Shown here: one piece after another, positions 46,388 through 54,848 of the stretch | Position numbering within the stretch: the stretch's first letter is position 1 | How the letters are laid out: the number at the start of each line of letters is the position of its first letter | Origin: Tepidicella baoligensis | GTDB taxonomy: Bacteria > Pseudomonadota > Gammaproteobacteria > Burkholderiales > Burkholderiaceae_C | Reading direction: 5' to 3' | Assembly (NCBI RefSeq): GCF_013432195.1 | Contig: NZ_JACCDB010000001.1 | Location: 397,679 to 461,678 of the forward strand | Length of the DNA stretch: 64,000 nt | The notes under the pieces: model-generated | Told to the model about the DNA's origin: nothing | The model's database searches: none | What the model saw: the letters and a program-made list of their open reading frames with translations, nothing else | Program-made: the position numbers and the translations under genes

Positions 46388-47142
46388 ACCCTTCCATAGA
46401 TTTCCCATCGCCATCCCGGCAACGCGGAGCCTCCCTCATCGAACTGATGGTTGGCATGGTAGTAGGGCTGTTGATCATAATTGCTGCAGCAGCTACATAT
46501 CTGACTACAAGCCTCAGGGTCAGAGATACGCTCAATGCAGCCAAACTCAACATGACATTGAGAACCACAATGGATGTGGTCGTCGATGAAATTAGACGCG
46601 CGGGCTACAGCGCCTCCGGCGGGGTCAACAATCCATTCACCAATCGAAATCCCGGAAGCTTTTCTGATCTTATCGTCACCAATAACGGTAGCTGTATCGA
46701 ATTTTCATACGATATGAATGCCGACGGACTCCTGGCCAACTCATCACCTTTCGAATATTCAGGCTTTCGTGTTCAGAATGGCATATTATCGATGCGGAAT
46801 GGCGGGCCCGGCATTGTGAACAACTGCACCAATGGAAGCTGGGAAGCACTGACTGATGCCAATCAGATTATCATCATTCCGCATTCGAGTGGCAACCCAT
46901 ATTTCACGGTAACGTACCAGTGCATGAACACTCAAACTTCAGAATCTGATAATGAAGCCTGTACAGGAGGCGGCACTGTTTTCGATCAGGCAGCCGCTGG
47001 AAAACCAGTTGATTTATTAGAGACGAGGACTGTATCTGTCAATCTAGGTGCTCGGCTGGCCAGCGACAACTCGATGCGCATGGATTTGAGTCAGCAGGTT
47101 TTGGTACGCAACCACAGAGTTGTTGTTGCAGGAACACCTTGA
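46381..47142 (+). CDS. pilW: PilW family minor pilin
   Basis: A 253-residue prepilin. The 16-residue leader ends PSRQRG before ASLIELMVGMVVGLLIIIAAAATYL, with Glu+5, followed by the PilW pattern (MTLRTTMDVVVDEIRRAGYSA). The C-terminal part includes NQIIIIPHSSGN and ends LVRNHRVVVAGTP. It starts seven bases before the end of fimT. PilW works with PilX and PilV in the tip-priming complex. Codon use is visibly more AT-rich than in the flanking core genes. Confidence 0.87.
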   Translation: MLNPSIDFPSPSRQRGASLIELMVGMVVGLLIIIAAAATYLTTSLRVRDTLNAAKLNMTLRTTMDVVVDEIRRAGYSASGGVNNPFTNRNPGSFSDLIVTNNGSCIEFSYDMNADGLLANSSPFEYSGFRVQNGILSMRNGGPGIVNNCTNGSWEALTDANQIIIIPHSSGNPYFTVTYQCMNTQTSESDNEACTGGGTVFDQAAAGKPVDLLETRTVSVNLGARLASDNSMRMDLSQQVLVRNHRVVVAGTP

Positions 47143-47152
47143 GAACACAACC

Positions 47153-48367
47153 ATGCAAAGCCACCCTCCAATCACACCCCGCTTGCGCAGATTTCAAGGT
47201 GGCCTGACCACCTTGCTGGTCTCGGTGGTGCTTTTGTTTTTGGCAACTATACTCATTATGGTTGTATCAAGAACTGCCATCTTGGAGCAGCGAATGTCCG
47301 CCAACGAAGTTCGCCATCGACAAGCATTTGAAGCAGCTCAAGCGGGTCTAGACCGAGCAATGATCTTCGTCACAACCGCACCACGAGGCATTGACAAAAA
47401 CAACGATAATGTAGCTGATGCAGGGCCCTCTGAGACACTGCCCAACGGAAGTAAGTACTTTGTTGCTTTCTGTCAGCCCGGAACTGCGCTGCCCACTTGT
47501 CCAGACACGCCAGGCGCACCCACATGCAGTACACCAACCCCGGACAACTTCAACACCCCAACCGTTGTTGCATGCGGTTGGAGTGATGACAATATTGCCC
47601 GGCAATTCTTGACACAGAGCATCAGCACCACAAGCACGATCCTGAATGCCCCGACGAACCCCCTGACGGCAAAAGGGGCAATGAATGTTGGTGGCAGTGC
47701 AAACGTGGTGAACTATTTCAATAACCTGACGGTTTGGTCCGGCGGCCCTCTAACCAGCATTGGAAATGCGGGAAAAACCTTTATTCGAAATCCAACCGTT
47801 CCGCCACCGCAATTGGGAACAACGCCACCAGGGGAACCAAATTCCTGCACAACAACAGCCAACTATGTATGCGTTACAGACAAAAACATTACCGGGCCTG
47901 ATGTTATTGACAATGACCCAACACTGGGAAACCTCGCTTCTGGTGAATTATTCAAAAACTATTTTGGAAAATCCCTTTCAGAATTCAAGTCTGGTCTAGC
48001 CCCTTCGCAGATCATCTCCGCTAACAATGCCGGCGGGCTTGCAGGAGCACGTGGAGACACATTTTTTATTGAAGGCGACACGGTTTTCCCAAATGCCACG
48101 ATTGGCACCAGAGAGCGGCCCGTGGTACTGATTGTGGATGGCAATGTCAGTTTTCAAGGAACACCTACCATACATGGCATTGTTTATGTAACCGGCAATG
48201 TGACCGGTGGCGGCAATCCTAAAATAATGGGCGCAATGGTGGTCGCCGGCAATATTTCACCAACAGGCAGTGTTGACATCATTTTCGATCCATTTGTTTC
48301 ACAAAATGCATCTTACAAAACAGGCACTCCAGGCTGGATTACAGGCTCCTGGCGCGACTGGCGTTAA
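47153..48367 (+). CDS. pilX: PilX N-domain pilus assembly protein
   Basis: A 404-residue protein with the PilX_N pattern: short cytoplasmic lead (QSHPPITPRLRRFQGG), one membrane helix (TTLLVSVVLLFLATILIMVVSRT) and the EQRMSANEVRHRQAFEAAQAGLDRAM helix. The head is about twice the size of Pseudomonas PilX (about 195 residues). Residues about 280-400 (GDTVFPNATIGTRERPVVLIVDGNVSFQGTPTIHGIVYVTGNV when read in pieces) resemble a right-handed beta-helix or polymer-forming-cytoskeleton-like fold with repeated GNV/GTP turns. Start at the ATG 10 bases after pilW. Role: tip assembly, with a possible surface-contact function. Confidence 0.83.
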   Translation: MQSHPPITPRLRRFQGGLTTLLVSVVLLFLATILIMVVSRTAILEQRMSANEVRHRQAFEAAQAGLDRAMIFVTTAPRGIDKNNDNVADAGPSETLPNGSKYFVAFCQPGTALPTCPDTPGAPTCSTPTPDNFNTPTVVACGWSDDNIARQFLTQSISTTSTILNAPTNPLTAKGAMNVGGSANVVNYFNNLTVWSGGPLTSIGNAGKTFIRNPTVPPPQLGTTPPGEPNSCTTTANYVCVTDKNITGPDVIDNDPTLGNLASGELFKNYFGKSLSEFKSGLAPSQIISANNAGGLAGARGDTFFIEGDTVFPNATIGTRERPVVLIVDGNVSFQGTPTIHGIVYVTGNVTGGGNPKIMGAMVVAGNISPTGSVDIIFDPFVSQNASYKTGTPGWITGSWRDWR

Positions 48368-48400
48368 ACGTCTCGAATCATAGCGAGGTCTGGAACCATC

Positions 48401-50485
48401 ATGAACAACTCCTCCCACCAATCAAATGGATTCATCCTCATAGAAGCATTGGTTGCATTGGTCATTGTGGCCGTAGGGGCCATAGGAATCGCTAAACTCA
48501 ATGCTATTCTTCTCCAAGGAACCAGCGCCTCAAAAGCACGCGCTGAAGCCATTCAAATAGCCCAAGATCATATTGAGTCCGCAAGAAACTTTATTTTATC
48601 TAAAGGCTGCAGTGATCCTTCATTAGCCAACAACAATTCAAGCTTTACTGGAATCAACGCCGCCTTTTCGATCATCACATCTTACCCTGAGTCTGGAGCC
48701 AATTGGAAAGCGGTCGATGTATGCGTCACCTGGGATGGAGGCGTGTGCAATGCAGTTGGAAACCGGGTCGTTTTGAGAAGCGTTCTGGCTTGCGAAGGAA
48801 TTGGAACATCTGCACAAGTTGGGCAAGATGGAGCTGCATCAATGATGTCCGGTTTCATTCGCACACCAACGGGTCGAGGTCAAGTGGGGGGCCAGCAATA
48901 CACAAATTCGATCCCCGGAACAGACAACAAGATCACACTTGACGGCATAAATCAAAACGACGGAACCAAGACCCACTATACATCCGATGGAAATCTCGAG
49001 CTGATCGATAGTGCAACAGGGAAAGTGCTTCTCACTGTCAACAGGCGCAGCTGTGAAACCAAAGCACCTGCATTCAGCACCATTTCTGGGAAATTGTTTG
49101 TTGAGGCAAAAAATGGAACCCCCATTGCTTCAAACGAAAATCTGTATGTTTTATCTTCAGATGCTTCTTATTGCAGCAAGTTACCATACAATAACAACTG
49201 GGTTTTACCAAGTGGGGCAACAGGAAATTCCATTAAATACTTTTATACATATTATCAATGCTATCTCGGGGCTGAATGGTGGGGCAACATTGGATTAGTT
49301 CGGGTTGACAATGCCAACACCAATAACCGTGTTTGCGTAGGTCACCCAGGCACATCAAACAACGGCACCCTTTTCAGCAGACACCCTCAACTTAGCACCA
49401 CGCGTGCATATCGAGGTTACAGAACATTGGCTCAAGGTAAATATGAAACCGTTGGTATAGGCGAAACCAATACAGTCAATTCCGACTGCCCAAATCCGAA
49501 TGGACAACCCACTTATCAATACAAACCCCAGCATCTGACCAACCACCATTTTGTCCATACCGTCATCACTGGACAGGCCAGCAATTCTTCCTGTGAGGCT
49601 GAGCTTGCTGCACTGAATAACTACTCACCAACCAACTCTCTTGGCGCTGGAAACTCACCACCCACTGTTACAGAAACAGCAGATTCAAAAATTGTTGCAG
49701 CAAATATTAATCCTGGACGCTTCTACTGTATCTCGAACAATGACGGCATCACCTGTCAAAACCTCGGCTCACCACCGCCTGCACCCAGTACACTCTTGAC
49801 CGGCACCATTACTGCACATAATGGAATTACGATTAACTCAATAGATACCAACAACAGCGCCTGCACGACTTCACTGATTGAATCCCCTGCAGCAGGAAAA
49901 TACACCTACTCCTGTCAGATTGACTGGTCTGGATTCACGGCACCCAGCTGGAATGGCTCCATTGCATTCGGCTTGAGTGCTAGCGGCTCACTCTGCCCAA
50001 ACAACCCTGAAGTCAACGTGACTCCAAATGGAGAATACGTTGCCTTTTCGATCAGAGGTAAAAATGCCGTCAATGATCAGGCAAACAATTCAATACCGAA
50101 TTCCATTTATTTTTCTGACATCCCATCAAATGTGACCGGAATATCAATCAACTTTGATGCGAAAGTCGATTGCGGCTCATTGGGCCAGGTTGATCTTCAA
50201 TGGACTGGAAACACGACCCCCAAATTGCTTTCTTGGAACCCTATTGCCAATGCTCAGAATTATGTTGTAGAGCGATGTACCAACAGCAACAGCAACTCAA
50301 TTCAATCTTGCGTTCCTACAAATCCCGTTCAAACCACGACGAACACGAGTTACAATGTTGGCACAGTAGACAATAAAGAAACCATTTGCGTAAGAGTGAA
50401 GGCAACAGCCACTGGCCTCACGGATGGCCCTTACAGCCCAGTTAAGTGCGTTCACAGAAGCGGTGGATCGTATACGTATCAGTAG
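48401..50485 (+). CDS. Giant PilV-like prepilin with fibronectin-III-like C-terminus (candidate tip adhesin)
   Basis: A 694-residue protein, about four times the size of ordinary PilV. Leader MNNSSHQSNG precedes FILIEALVALVIVAVGAIGI with Glu+5, and the PilV-like helix ASKARAEAIQIAQDHIESARNF follows. Residues about 60-180 resemble a normal PilV head. Beyond it lie about 500 Asn/Ser/Thr/Gly-rich residues with about 20 cysteines. They include an aromatic-rich segment (YFYTYYQCYLGAEWWGNIG), a beta-rich domain (GKYTYSCQIDWSGFTAPSW) and a terminal domain (about 610-690) of fibronectin-III character (LLSWNPIANAQNYVVERC ... ICVRVKATATGLTDGPYSP). The base composition is strikingly AT-rich. No pilY1 follows, so this protein may supply the tip-adhesin function. 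Its last 62 bases overlap the ampD start. Confidence 0.82.
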   Translation: MNNSSHQSNGFILIEALVALVIVAVGAIGIAKLNAILLQGTSASKARAEAIQIAQDHIESARNFILSKGCSDPSLANNNSSFTGINAAFSIITSYPESGANWKAVDVCVTWDGGVCNAVGNRVVLRSVLACEGIGTSAQVGQDGAASMMSGFIRTPTGRGQVGGQQYTNSIPGTDNKITLDGINQNDGTKTHYTSDGNLELIDSATGKVLLTVNRRSCETKAPAFSTISGKLFVEAKNGTPIASNENLYVLSSDASYCSKLPYNNNWVLPSGATGNSIKYFYTYYQCYLGAEWWGNIGLVRVDNANTNNRVCVGHPGTSNNGTLFSRHPQLSTTRAYRGYRTLAQGKYETVGIGETNTVNSDCPNPNGQPTYQYKPQHLTNHHFVHTVITGQASNSSCEAELAALNNYSPTNSLGAGNSPPTVTETADSKIVAANINPGRFYCISNNDGITCQNLGSPPPAPSTLLTGTITAHNGITINSIDTNNSACTTSLIESPAAGKYTYSCQIDWSGFTAPSWNGSIAFGLSASGSLCPNNPEVNVTPNGEYVAFSIRGKNAVNDQANNSIPNSIYFSDIPSNVTGISINFDAKVDCGSLGQVDLQWTGNTTPKLLSWNPIANAQNYVVERCTNSNSNSIQSCVPTNPVQTTTNTSYNVGTVDNKETICVRVKATATGLTDGPYSPVKCVHRSGGSYTYQ

Positions 50486-51017
50486 CTCTGTTTGGACCGA
50501 TAACTTCGGCCCACGCCCCCGTGGCGTGGTGCCGAGCCTGCTTATCATCCACTCCATCAGCCTGCCGCCCGGCCAGTACGGAGGGCCGGAGGTGGAGCAG
50601 CTCTTCACCAACACCCTGGACTGGGACGCCCACCCCTACTTCCAGTCCATCCGTGGGTTGCAGGTGTCGGCGCATTTTTTCATCCGCCGCACGGGTGAGG
50701 TGATCCAGTTCGTGGACTGCGAACACCGGGCCTGGCATGCGGGCCAGTCGGTATGGCAGGGGCGGCCGAACTGCAACGACTACTCCATCGGCATCGAACT
50801 GGAAGGGCTGGAAGGCGACACCTTCGAGCTGGCCCAGTACCACGCCCTGGCCACCCTGTGTCAGGACCTGGCCCGCCGCTACCCCATCGAGCACGTGGTG
50901 GGCCATGAACACGTGGCCCCCGGCCGCAAGCACGACCCCGGCCCCGGCTTTGACTGGGCGCTGCTGCAACAACTCACCGGCTGGCCGGCACAGCGGTTTG
51001 CGCCTGCGGTTTTCTGA
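50424..51017 (+). CDS. ampD: 1,6-anhydro-N-acetylmuramyl-L-alanine amidase AmpD
   Basis: A protein of up to 197 residues that cleaves the peptide from anhydromuropeptides in the cytoplasm; it partners AmpG (15.8-17.4 kb) in cell-wall recycling. Zinc ligands and catalytic residues are visible in LIIHSISLPPG (His), AWHAGQSVW, and GHEHVAPGRKHDPGPGFDW (His, Lys, Asp). The N-terminus is uncertain: the ATG at 50424 lies inside the giant pilin gene; a GTG at 50463 would remove 13 residues and still keep NFGPRPRG. Composition changes abruptly from AT-rich to GC-rich at this boundary, so the original 5' end may have been replaced. Confidence 0.92.
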   Translation: MALTAQLSAFTEAVDRIRISSSVWTDNFGPRPRGVVPSLLIIHSISLPPGQYGGPEVEQLFTNTLDWDAHPYFQSIRGLQVSAHFFIRRTGEVIQFVDCEHRAWHAGQSVWQGRPNCNDYSIGIELEGLEGDTFELAQYHALATLCQDLARRYPIEHVVGHEHVAPGRKHDPGPGFDWALLQQLTGWPAQRFAPAVF

Positions 51018-51054
51018 TCCACAATAGGGGCATGGCATTCCACCTGCTCGAGTC

Positions 51055-51360
51055 ATGACAATGCGCCTACAGCCAGAAGACATCCTGATGATTCGGCAAA
51101 TGACGCGTGAAGTCATGGGCTCTGATGTGCCTGTACGCCTGTTTGGCTCCCGCTTGAACGATGAAGCGCGTGGCGGGGATGTGGATCTTTTTCTGGAACT
51201 CAGTTCGCCGCCCGACAACCCGGCCTGGCTGGCAGCTACCCTGGCCGGCAAAATCTCACGCCGCATGCATGGGCGCAAGGTGGATGTGCTGATCGCGGCA
51301 CCCGGGCTCAACAATCTCCCCATTCACGACATTGCCCGTCAGGAAGGGGTGATTCTTTGA
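51055..51360 (+). CDS. MNT-type nucleotidyltransferase domain protein
   Basis: A 101-residue minimal nucleotidyltransferase. Motif VRLFGSRLNDEARGGDVDLFLEL gives GS at about 31-32 and the Asp pair at about 42-44; a third acidic residue lies in RKVDVLIAA. Its stop overlaps the TTG start of the next gene (TTGA). It is unlike the MNT protein at 43.7 kb in sequence and pairs with a different partner family. Possible antitoxin of a toxin-antitoxin pair. Confidence 0.87.
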   Translation: MTMRLQPEDILMIRQMTREVMGSDVPVRLFGSRLNDEARGGDVDLFLELSSPPDNPAWLAATLAGKISRRMHGRKVDVLIAAPGLNNLPIHDIARQEGVIL

Positions 51361-51668
51361 GGCTCGATGAAAGAACGCTCGCGCGTCTGCAATTTCTGTG
51401 CAGAGTGACACAGAAAGAGACCAGACTGCTGTTGGATACTCGAGCGCGGCTTTTCCAACCGGAGTTCTGCATGCAATCGCTCACAGAGCTTGAGGCAGAT
51501 GCGGCGCTGGCTGACCGTGCGGCATCGGAAGCAGACATCAACAGCGGCGCCACCCCCCGTACTTTCCCTTACCCTCACCTCGCTCGCCTCTGGGCAACCA
51601 CCCCGCTGTCCGATTTTTTTGTGGGCTGGGTGGCACACCGGCGAATTCCGCCGCTACACTATACCTAG
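51357..51668 (+). CDS. Partner of the MNT protein, probably C-terminally truncated
   Basis: A 103-residue protein starting at TTG inside the previous stop. The N-terminus LRLDERTLARLQFLCRVTQKETRLLLDTRARLF and QSLTELEADAALADRA follow a conserved helical family that accompanies MNT genes in betaproteobacteria and usually continues with a helical domain. Here the sequence after about residue 60 (SGATPRTFPYPHLARLWA) no longer fits, suggesting a frameshift or replacement. The end overlaps the first NrdR box upstream of nrdA. Read as a damaged or shortened gene; activity doubtful. Confidence 0.6.
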   Translation: MRLDERTLARLQFLCRVTQKETRLLLDTRARLFQPEFCMQSLTELEADAALADRAASEADINSGATPRTFPYPHLARLWATTPLSDFFVGWVAHRRIPPLHYT

Positions 51669-51703
51669 TGTTTTGAAACGGCGGCACACACTACCCCTAG
51701 TGC
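51656..51703 (+). promoter_or_regulatory. Two NrdR boxes upstream of nrdA
   Basis: ACACTATACCTAGTGT (51656-51671) is a near-perfect palindromic NrdR box and ACACTACCCCTAGTGC (51688-51703) a second one. Their 32-base spacing is three helical turns, the arrangement seen upstream of many nrd operons where the ATP/dATP-sensing repressor NrdR binds. Confidence 0.85.
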
Positions 51704-51805
51704 CACACTGCTGCATCTGCCTGCCTTTGGCCGGCAGCACCACCACCGGCGCACGCCCTGGGCGCCGTGCATCATCAGAACCACACACATTTCGCGAGAG
51801 GACCC

Positions 51806-54727
51806 ATGCAACCCACCACCCTAGCCCCCGAATCAGGCGCCCACATGGCCACGGCTTACAGCGCCTCCACGGCCCGCGCTCCCCAAGCCGGCACCTTGCA
51901 GAACTACCAGATCATCCGCCGCAACGGCGCGGTGGTGCCGTTCGAGCCGAACAAGATCGCCGTCGCCTTGATGAAGGCTTTTCTGGCAGTGCGCGGCGCC
52001 CAGGGGGCAGCGTCTGCCAGCGTGCGCGAGGATGTGGAGCTGCTGACCCAGAACGTGGTGCGTGCGCTCATGCGCTCGCGCCCGGGCGGCGGCACCTTCC
52101 ACATCGAGGACGTGCAGGACCAGGTGGAACTGGGCCTGATGCGCGGCGGCCATCACGAGGTGGCGCGCGCCTATGTGCTGTACCGCGAACGCCGCGCCCA
52201 GGAGCGTGCCGCCAAGCAGGCGGAACAGACCGCCCCGGCCACCCCCACCCTTCATGTGACCGACAACGGCCAGCGCGTGGCGTTGGACGTGCCGCGCCTG
52301 CATGCGCTCATCGCCTCGGCCTGCGCCAACCTGGGCCCGGACGTCAAGGCCGAGCCCATCGTGGCCGAGACCATGCGCAACCTCTACGACGGCGTGCCCA
52401 TGACCGAGGTGTACAAGGCCGCCATCCTGGCCGCCCGCACCAAGATCGAGACCGACCCCGACTACACCTACGCCACCGCACGCCTGCTGCTGCACACCAT
52501 CCTCAAGGAAGTGCTGGGCGAGGAGGTGACCCAGGCCGACATGGCCACCCGCTATGCCGAATACTTCCCCACCTTCATCAAGACAGGCGTGGAGGCCGAG
52601 CTGCTCAACCCCGAGCTGCTCAACTTCGACCTCAAGCGACTGGGCGCCGCGCTCAAGGCCGAGCGCGATTTGCAGTTCGACTACCTGGGCCTGCAAACCC
52701 TGTACGACCGCTATTTCTTGCACGTGCGCAAGCAGCGCATCGAGCTGCCGCAGGCCTTCTTCATGCGCGTGGCCATGGGCCTGGCGCTCAACGAAATCGA
52801 CCGCGAGGCGCGCGCCATCGAGTTCTACGAGGTGCTGTCCTCGTTCGACTTCATGTCGTCCACGCCGACCCTGTTCAACAGCGGCACGCTGCGCTCGCAG
52901 CTCTCCAGCTGCTACCTGACCACCGTACCCGACGACCTGGACGGCATCTACGAATCCATCAAGGAAAACGCCCTGCTGTCCAAGTTTGCCGGCGGCCTGG
53001 GCAACGACTGGACGCGCGTGCGTGCACTGGGCAGCCACATCAAGGGCACCAACGGCGAGTCGCAGGGTGTCGTACCCTTCCTCAAGGTCGTCAACGACAC
53101 GGCCGTGGCCGTCAACCAGGGCGGCAAGCGCAAAGGCGCGGTCTGCTGCTACCTGGAAACCTGGCACCTGGACATCGAGGAGTTCCTGGAGCTGCGCAAG
53201 AACACCGGCGACGACCGCCGCCGCACCCACGACATGAACACCGCCAACTGGATTCCGGACCTGTTCATGAAGCGGGTGATGGAAAACGGCGAGTGGAGCC
53301 TGTTCAGCCCCAACAGCGTGCCCGATTTGCACGACAAGGTCGGCGCGGACTTCGAGCGCGCCTACCTGGCCTATGAAGAAAAGGCCGCACGCGGCGAGAT
53401 CAAGCCCTACAAGAAGGTGCCCGCCGTGGACCTGTGGCGCAAGATGCTGACCATGCTGTTCGAGACCGGCCACCCCTGGATCACCTTCAAGGACCCCTGC
53501 AACATCCGCAGCCCGCAGCAGCACGTCGGCGTGGTGCACTCCTCCAACCTGTGCACCGAAATCACGCTCAACACCAGCGACACCGAAACCGCGGTGTGCA
53601 ACCTCGGCTCGGTCAACCTGGCCCAGCACCTCAAGGACGGCCCCGCCGGCAAGGAACTCGACCACGACAAGCTCAAGCGCACCATCACGGTGGCGATGCG
53701 CATGCTCGACAACGTGATCGACATCAACTACTACGCGGTCAAAAAGGCGCGGGACTCCAACCTGCGGCACCGCCCCGTGGGGCTGGGCATCATGGGCTTC
53801 CAGGACGCGCTGTACCAGTTGCGCACGCCCTACGCCTCGCAAGCGGCGGTCGAATTCGCCGACCGCTCCATGGAAGCGGTGTGCTACTACGCCTACTGGG
53901 CGTCCACCGAACTGGCTGCCGAGCGCGGCCGCTATTCCACCTACAAGGGTTCGCTGTGGGACCGCGGCATCCTGCCGCCGGACAGCCTGGACCTGTTGGC
54001 GCGCGAACGTGGTGGCTACGTCGAGGTGGACCGCTCCAGCAGCCTGGACTGGGACGCGCTGCGCGCCAAGATCGCGCGCGACGGCATGCGCAACTCCAAC
54101 TGCATCGCCATCGCGCCGACGGCCACCATCTCCAACATCATCGGCGTGGATGCGTCGATCGAGCCGTGCTTCGGCAACCTGTCGGTCAAGTCCAACCTGT
54201 CGGGCGAGTTCACCGTCATCAACAGCTACCTCGTGAAGGATCTCAAGCGCTTGGGGCTGTGGGACGAGGTCATGATCATGGACCTCAAGCACTTCGACGG
54301 CTCGCTGTGGCCGATCGACCGCGTGCCGCAGGAACTCAAGGAGCTGTACCGCACCGCGTTCGAGATCGAGCCGGTCTGGCTGGTCGAAGCCGCGGCGCGG
54401 CGCCAGAAGTGGATCGATCAGGCGCAAAGCCTCAACATCTATATGGCCGGCGCCTCGGGCAAGAAGCTCGACGAGACCTACAAGCTGGCCTGGATTCGCG
54501 GCCTGAAGACCACCTACTACCTGCGCACCACCAGCGCCACGCACGCGGAGAAATCCACCGGCCGCATTGGCCAGTTGAACGCCGTGCCCACCGCCAGCGG
54601 CGGGCTGCAGAGCGCTGGCGCAACCGCTGCGCTGGGTGCCGCGTTGGGGGCCGCGATGCCCGAGGTGCCGGCCACCGACATCAAGTTCTGCGCGATCGAC
54701 GACCCGGGCTGCGAAGCCTGCCAGTGA
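51806..54727 (+). CDS. nrdA: Class Ia ribonucleoside-diphosphate reductase, alpha subunit
   Basis: A 973-residue catalytic subunit that reduces ribonucleotides to deoxyribonucleotides. The N-terminal ATP-cone (about 30-125, IIRRNGAVVPFEPNKIAVAL) provides allosteric control by ATP/dATP. The barrel carries the active-site cysteines (LSSCYLTTV; NLCTEITLNTS), and the C-terminal pair CEACQ accepts electrons from thioredoxin or glutaredoxin. The ATG at 51806 follows an AGAGGAC site. Two NrdR boxes precede it and nrdB follows 121 bases later. It is longer than E. coli NrdA (761) because of N-terminal and internal extensions common in Burkholderiales. Confidence 0.96.
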   Translation: MQPTTLAPESGAHMATAYSASTARAPQAGTLQNYQIIRRNGAVVPFEPNKIAVALMKAFLAVRGAQGAASASVREDVELLTQNVVRALMRSRPGGGTFHIEDVQDQVELGLMRGGHHEVARAYVLYRERRAQERAAKQAEQTAPATPTLHVTDNGQRVALDVPRLHALIASACANLGPDVKAEPIVAETMRNLYDGVPMTEVYKAAILAARTKIETDPDYTYATARLLLHTILKEVLGEEVTQADMATRYAEYFPTFIKTGVEAELLNPELLNFDLKRLGAALKAERDLQFDYLGLQTLYDRYFLHVRKQRIELPQAFFMRVAMGLALNEIDREARAIEFYEVLSSFDFMSSTPTLFNSGTLRSQLSSCYLTTVPDDLDGIYESIKENALLSKFAGGLGNDWTRVRALGSHIKGTNGESQGVVPFLKVVNDTAVAVNQGGKRKGAVCCYLETWHLDIEEFLELRKNTGDDRRRTHDMNTANWIPDLFMKRVMENGEWSLFSPNSVPDLHDKVGADFERAYLAYEEKAARGEIKPYKKVPAVDLWRKMLTMLFETGHPWITFKDPCNIRSPQQHVGVVHSSNLCTEITLNTSDTETAVCNLGSVNLAQHLKDGPAGKELDHDKLKRTITVAMRMLDNVIDINYYAVKKARDSNLRHRPVGLGIMGFQDALYQLRTPYASQAAVEFADRSMEAVCYYAYWASTELAAERGRYSTYKGSLWDRGILPPDSLDLLARERGGYVEVDRSSSLDWDALRAKIARDGMRNSNCIAIAPTATISNIIGVDASIEPCFGNLSVKSNLSGEFTVINSYLVKDLKRLGLWDEVMIMDLKHFDGSLWPIDRVPQELKELYRTAFEIEPVWLVEAAARRQKWIDQAQSLNIYMAGASGKKLDETYKLAWIRGLKTTYYLRTTSATHAEKSTGRIGQLNAVPTASGGLQSAGATAALGAALGAAMPEVPATDIKFCAIDDPGCEACQ

Positions 54728-54848
54728 CCCGCGCACCGCACATTCCGATGCAACCACGCAACACTGCACGACGCGCCGTGCGTGCGTTGCACCGGAAGGC
54801 TTGCAATTCTTCTGCGCAATTTCATAATTCATCGGATCGGAATACACC

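Noticed and set aside
54728-54848. A small gene or riboswitch between nrdA and nrdB
   Set aside because: The 121-base gap has no start with a ribosome-binding site and no recognisable aptamer elements; it looks like an ordinary intercistronic spacer.
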